Assembly (NCBI RefSeq): GCF_009870125.1
Contig: NC_046679.1
Location: forward strand, 10,106,001 to 10,170,000
Source of the DNA: Drosophila pseudoobscura
Lineage: Eukaryota; Arthropoda; Insecta; Diptera; Drosophilidae
Direction: 5' to 3'
DNA length: 64,000 nucleotides
Shown: piece after piece, positions 61,251-64,000 of the stretch
Layout of the letters: each line of letters opens with the position of its first letter
How positions within the stretch are numbered: position 1 is the stretch's first letter
Notes under the pieces: generated by a model
The model's input: the letters and a program-made list of their open reading frames with translations, nothing else
Told to the model about the DNA's origin: nothing
The model's database searches: none
Made by a program: the position numbers and the translations under genes

Positions 61251-62514
61251 AGCCCGAAGTTTGTCGCTTAGAAGCGAGGCTTCGACTTCCACTTCGGCAG
61301 CGACAACGACAGCGACAGCGATGAAAGTTAAAGTTATAAAAGTCGGGGAACGTATTGGAATTGAAACTGTAAATAATTGGGTAGTGTGTGTGTGTGTGTG
61401 TGTGTGTGGTGGCTCCCAAGGCGAAACTCTTACTCGAAGCGAGGCGAGGCGAAGCGAAGCACATGGCGAAGCACAAAGTGCGGACCAAAACAAAAGACTT
61501 CAACGAAGAACCAAACTTGAACACGAACCCGAGAGCTTCCCTCTGCTCGGGGTGTGTGTGTGTGAGAGATGGAGAGAAAGAAATGGTAAAAGCACACACC
61601 GAAGAACTCATACCATCTAGCCATGCATCTGTGTGTGTGTGTGTGTCTGTGGCAAGCGAAAGCGTCGCTGTTGCTGTTGCTGTGGCTGTTGCTGCCGATG
61701 AGAAACGAAATGGAATGGGCATGAAATTTCTTAGGCGATCTTTGAGGATAAGCGCTGGTTTCACTGTGCGCTGCCGCACAGACGTCGACAGTGGTTCGAG
61801 GCAGACGTTACGTTCAAAACGTTCGGCGCGCAAGAATCTCCATCGCACCACAGCAAAGCAAAAAGCTGCTGCAGCAACCAGCAACCAAACCAAACCAACA
61901 TCTGGAACTGCGTGAAGAACTACAACTCGAAGCACTCGTAGAAAGTCCGCCTCAGTAGCGTCGCGCCTGCGCAGTGAACACAACCCAACAGCCGGACGAA
62001 CAAAATATCTATACAGAAAAGTGTGTCCCCCCCCCGCGAAAGAGTGTGCTACAGCCCCTACCACCCTCCCAACCAGTGTGAAAAATATTGTATATTGTAT
62101 ATATAGTAAGGTGTGCATCTGCAGCACCATGCCATCCGAAATGCAATCAAAATGTTGACTTCTCTTGACTTTGCGGATGGTTTATAGTTATCTACCCAGT
62201 CTTTGGTAACGACCAGACCGATCATCATCGTCGTCGTCTTGTGTTCTCCGCATATCAAAACGCCAAGGCAAAAGTGAAAGTGATTTTTCGGGGCTGCTCC
62301 AACGTGTGCGTGAGTGCCACTTGAATTATAAATATTGCCATCGTACAATGACAACCAGCAGCAGGCAAACCAAATAAGTCTCAGCCTCAGAGAAAACTAT
62401 CAAAATCGAATCAAAGAAATTTGGATTACCACCAAGCCAGCCAGCCAGCAAGCCAGCCAGCAAGGATACAGCAAGGATACTATCATCGAGAACCTGTGGC
62501 AATTGAAATTGGAT
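61251..62514 (+). other. Likely 5' leader or promoter-proximal region of a + strand gene
   Basis: A-rich, CAA/CAG-containing sequence with GT repeats, like a long fly 5' UTR. A CTCAGTAG initiator-like sequence lies at 61951. A nine-codon upstream ORF (ATG at 62347) and stops in the downstream frame (TAA at 62329) precede the proposed start codon at 62515. No start site can be assigned with certainty. Confidence 0.3.
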
Positions 62515-62581
62515 ATGGCTGCCAACGAGATTATGACACCAACAGTCAATGCAAATTGCCAGTACTCAACCAGATATTGTT
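62515..62581 (+). CDS. Candidate first coding exon (22 codons) of a gene continuing past the window
   Basis: The ATG at 62515 opens MAANEIMTPTVN... for 22 codons plus one base and ends at a near-consensus donor, T|GTAAGTTG, at 62582. The frame is closed by a stop at 62329 and the ATG is its first methionine. The upstream sequence looks like a leader. I do not recognise the product. No matching downstream exon is found in the remaining 1.4 kb, so the gene, if real, has an intron running out of the window. Confidence 0.4.
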
Positions 62582-64000
62582 GTAAGTTGAACACACAGAG
62601 AGAGAGAGAGAGAGAGAGAGGGAGACAGAGGAGGTCCTAGCCTTCGAAACACTATGAACACTATGATTCCTTTAGATATGAGTACCTGGTGGCGTATACT
62701 TAATAATTCTTATACTACCCAATGCTGCTCTTAACCATCTACTGTCCTTTAACCAAACTTGTTCTATCAATTAGAGACTCCCACACTTGGGGTTAAGGGG
62801 TGGCTTGATTAGACACTCTCCTCCCCCACGTTTTGCCCTCTTGCAAGTCATTCCGCAGAATGCACGGCGAAAGCAACAAACAAACAATCCAAGCCGAGCC
62901 GCTGAGCCGCCGAGCCGCTGAGCAGGCAACCTGCAGAGCAAGAAAGAAATTTACAAAACAAAAAGCAAAAACAACTTTTTTATAGAAAGTTTTCATGCCA
63001 CAGAGGAAGGGGGGTGGGCGGCTCTCATGCTCATCCAGTGGCAGTCGGTATCGGAATCGGAGTCGGAGTTGGAGTTGGAGCTGCAGCCAGTTTGGAGGCT
63101 CTGTCACAGCCAGCCAAGCGGCGGATGGCGATGCGATGCGATGTGGCTTTTGTTGAGCATCGCCAGCAGTCGACTAGCAGCAGTCGTTGTCGTTTCTTCT
63201 GCTGCCGCTGCTGCTGCTGCTTCTACTCGCTGCCGTCTGCTGTCTCTGCCCGCTGCCTCTTTCACTGCCTGACGGCAGCTCGCTTCTGCCGTTTGTACGA
63301 CACGAATATTAATAGGTGAAAGTTGTTGCTTCGTTGCTTCGTTTCTTCGTTTTTTTCTTTCTCGTCGACAGCCGACGCTGCCTTCTGCCTTCTGCCTCTC
63401 TGGCTGTATCTGTGGCTTCTGTGAGTCCCTTTCCAGCTGCAGAATTTATGTTTCCTTTGTGCCGTTCATTAATTTCTCTTCTCTTGGCTATTAAAAGTCT
63501 TTGCTTCTCTTCTGTTTTCTTCTCTCTCTCTCTGGGGGTGAATGTTGTCCATGAGTCCTGGTCCTGTCAAAAATTGACCCAGTTTTCAGGGCCATGCAAA
63601 TGGCTAAACAGAAAGGAGTATCCCTTACCAATCCTCAATCTCAACACGCTTAGCCTTCAATTTTGGCTTCGAATCAACAACAGACAAAAGCCAGAGTCAG
63701 TCAGAGGCAGAAATAGCAGCCAAACCAAACTGCAAGTTTCTGTATGTCTGCTGTATGTTTGTGGCATTTCCATTTCCATTATAATTAAGGCTCTTGCATA
63801 ATCGAGTTTTGTTTACAAAAACTTTTGCTGTTTCGAGTTCAATGTCCCACAGAAAGACCGAAAGGCCAGGGGGATTGCAACAGTTCCTGCGCGACGCGTG
63901 TGGATCTCTCTCGAACTCCCAGAAAAAAACACGATGCTGGCCCATGTTGCGTATACGCAATGTTGTCTGATCGGTCTGTTTCGGGTTTCTGGTCGTTCGA
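62582..64000 (+). other. Non-coding; probable intron of the preceding candidate gene
   Basis: Starts with GTAAGTTG and a GA-rich tract. The remainder is pyrimidine-rich simple sequence with GTCGGAGTTGGA-type repeats near 63050. No coding sequence, tRNA or other RNA gene is seen. Confidence 0.35.

Noticed and set aside
61117..62130. 337-codon open frame on the - strand
   Set aside because: Composition is simple-repeat derived (Thr-His, Ala-Thr, Phe-Ala and Arg-Cys runs) and it overlaps a leader-like + strand region. No recognisable family.

Overview
The window is nuclear DNA of a Drosophila species. It has short introns with canonical GT/AG borders, long glutamine runs encoded by mixed CAG/CAA codons, abundant CA/GA/poly-G simple repeats, and two neighbouring genes whose products I recognise as the alpha-Man-Ib (CG11874) and CG11873 orthologues of Drosophila chromosome 3R (Muller E). 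From general impression only, the repeat content suggests the obscura group; I could not test this.

Layout. (1) 94-2553, + strand: complete six-exon class I alpha-1,2-mannosidase gene (681 aa). (2) 2554-6150: AT-rich convergent 3' region shared by this gene and the next; it holds a GC-rich island ending in two mutually exclusive hairpins. (3) 46362-6151, - strand: the CG11873 gene, the fly BICRA/GLTSCR1 homologue, a subunit of the non-canonical BAF chromatin remodeller. I reconstructed an eight-exon coding sequence of 9525 nt (3174 aa) in which every splice phase agrees. Ten codons at 46332-46362 are followed by a 30.2 kb intron; one 60-nt intron (11688-11747) is itself an open, in-frame multiple of three. 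(4) 16111-46331: that intron, mostly simple repeats, with a 12-bp minisatellite and a possible second promoter near 24.2-24.5 kb. (5) 46.3-47.4 kb: 5' UTR and promoter of CG11873, with a TATCGATA (DRE) site.

(6) 47.7-55.2 kb is an accessory block. Direct repeats of about 285 bp lie at 47690-47979 and 54680-54970. Between them are a truncated pyrroline-5-carboxylate reductase copy, an LTR-like repetitive sequence, a spliced orphan gene with five CxxC knuckles, and a broken fragment of the LRP5/6 homologue arrow that still carries introns. I infer DNA-level capture of gene fragments by a mobile element or a nested segmental duplication. (7) 56444-57854 is a 1.4 kb inverted-repeat (foldback/MITE-like) element. 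(8) 57.9-64 kb is low-complexity non-coding DNA, with one plausible first coding exon on the + strand (62515-62581) for a gene continuing beyond the window.

The two main genes are convergent and functionally unrelated: one trims N-glycans in the secretory pathway, the other acts in chromatin. The strongest candidates for something undescribed are the orphan CxxC gene and the fragment-capture block around it.
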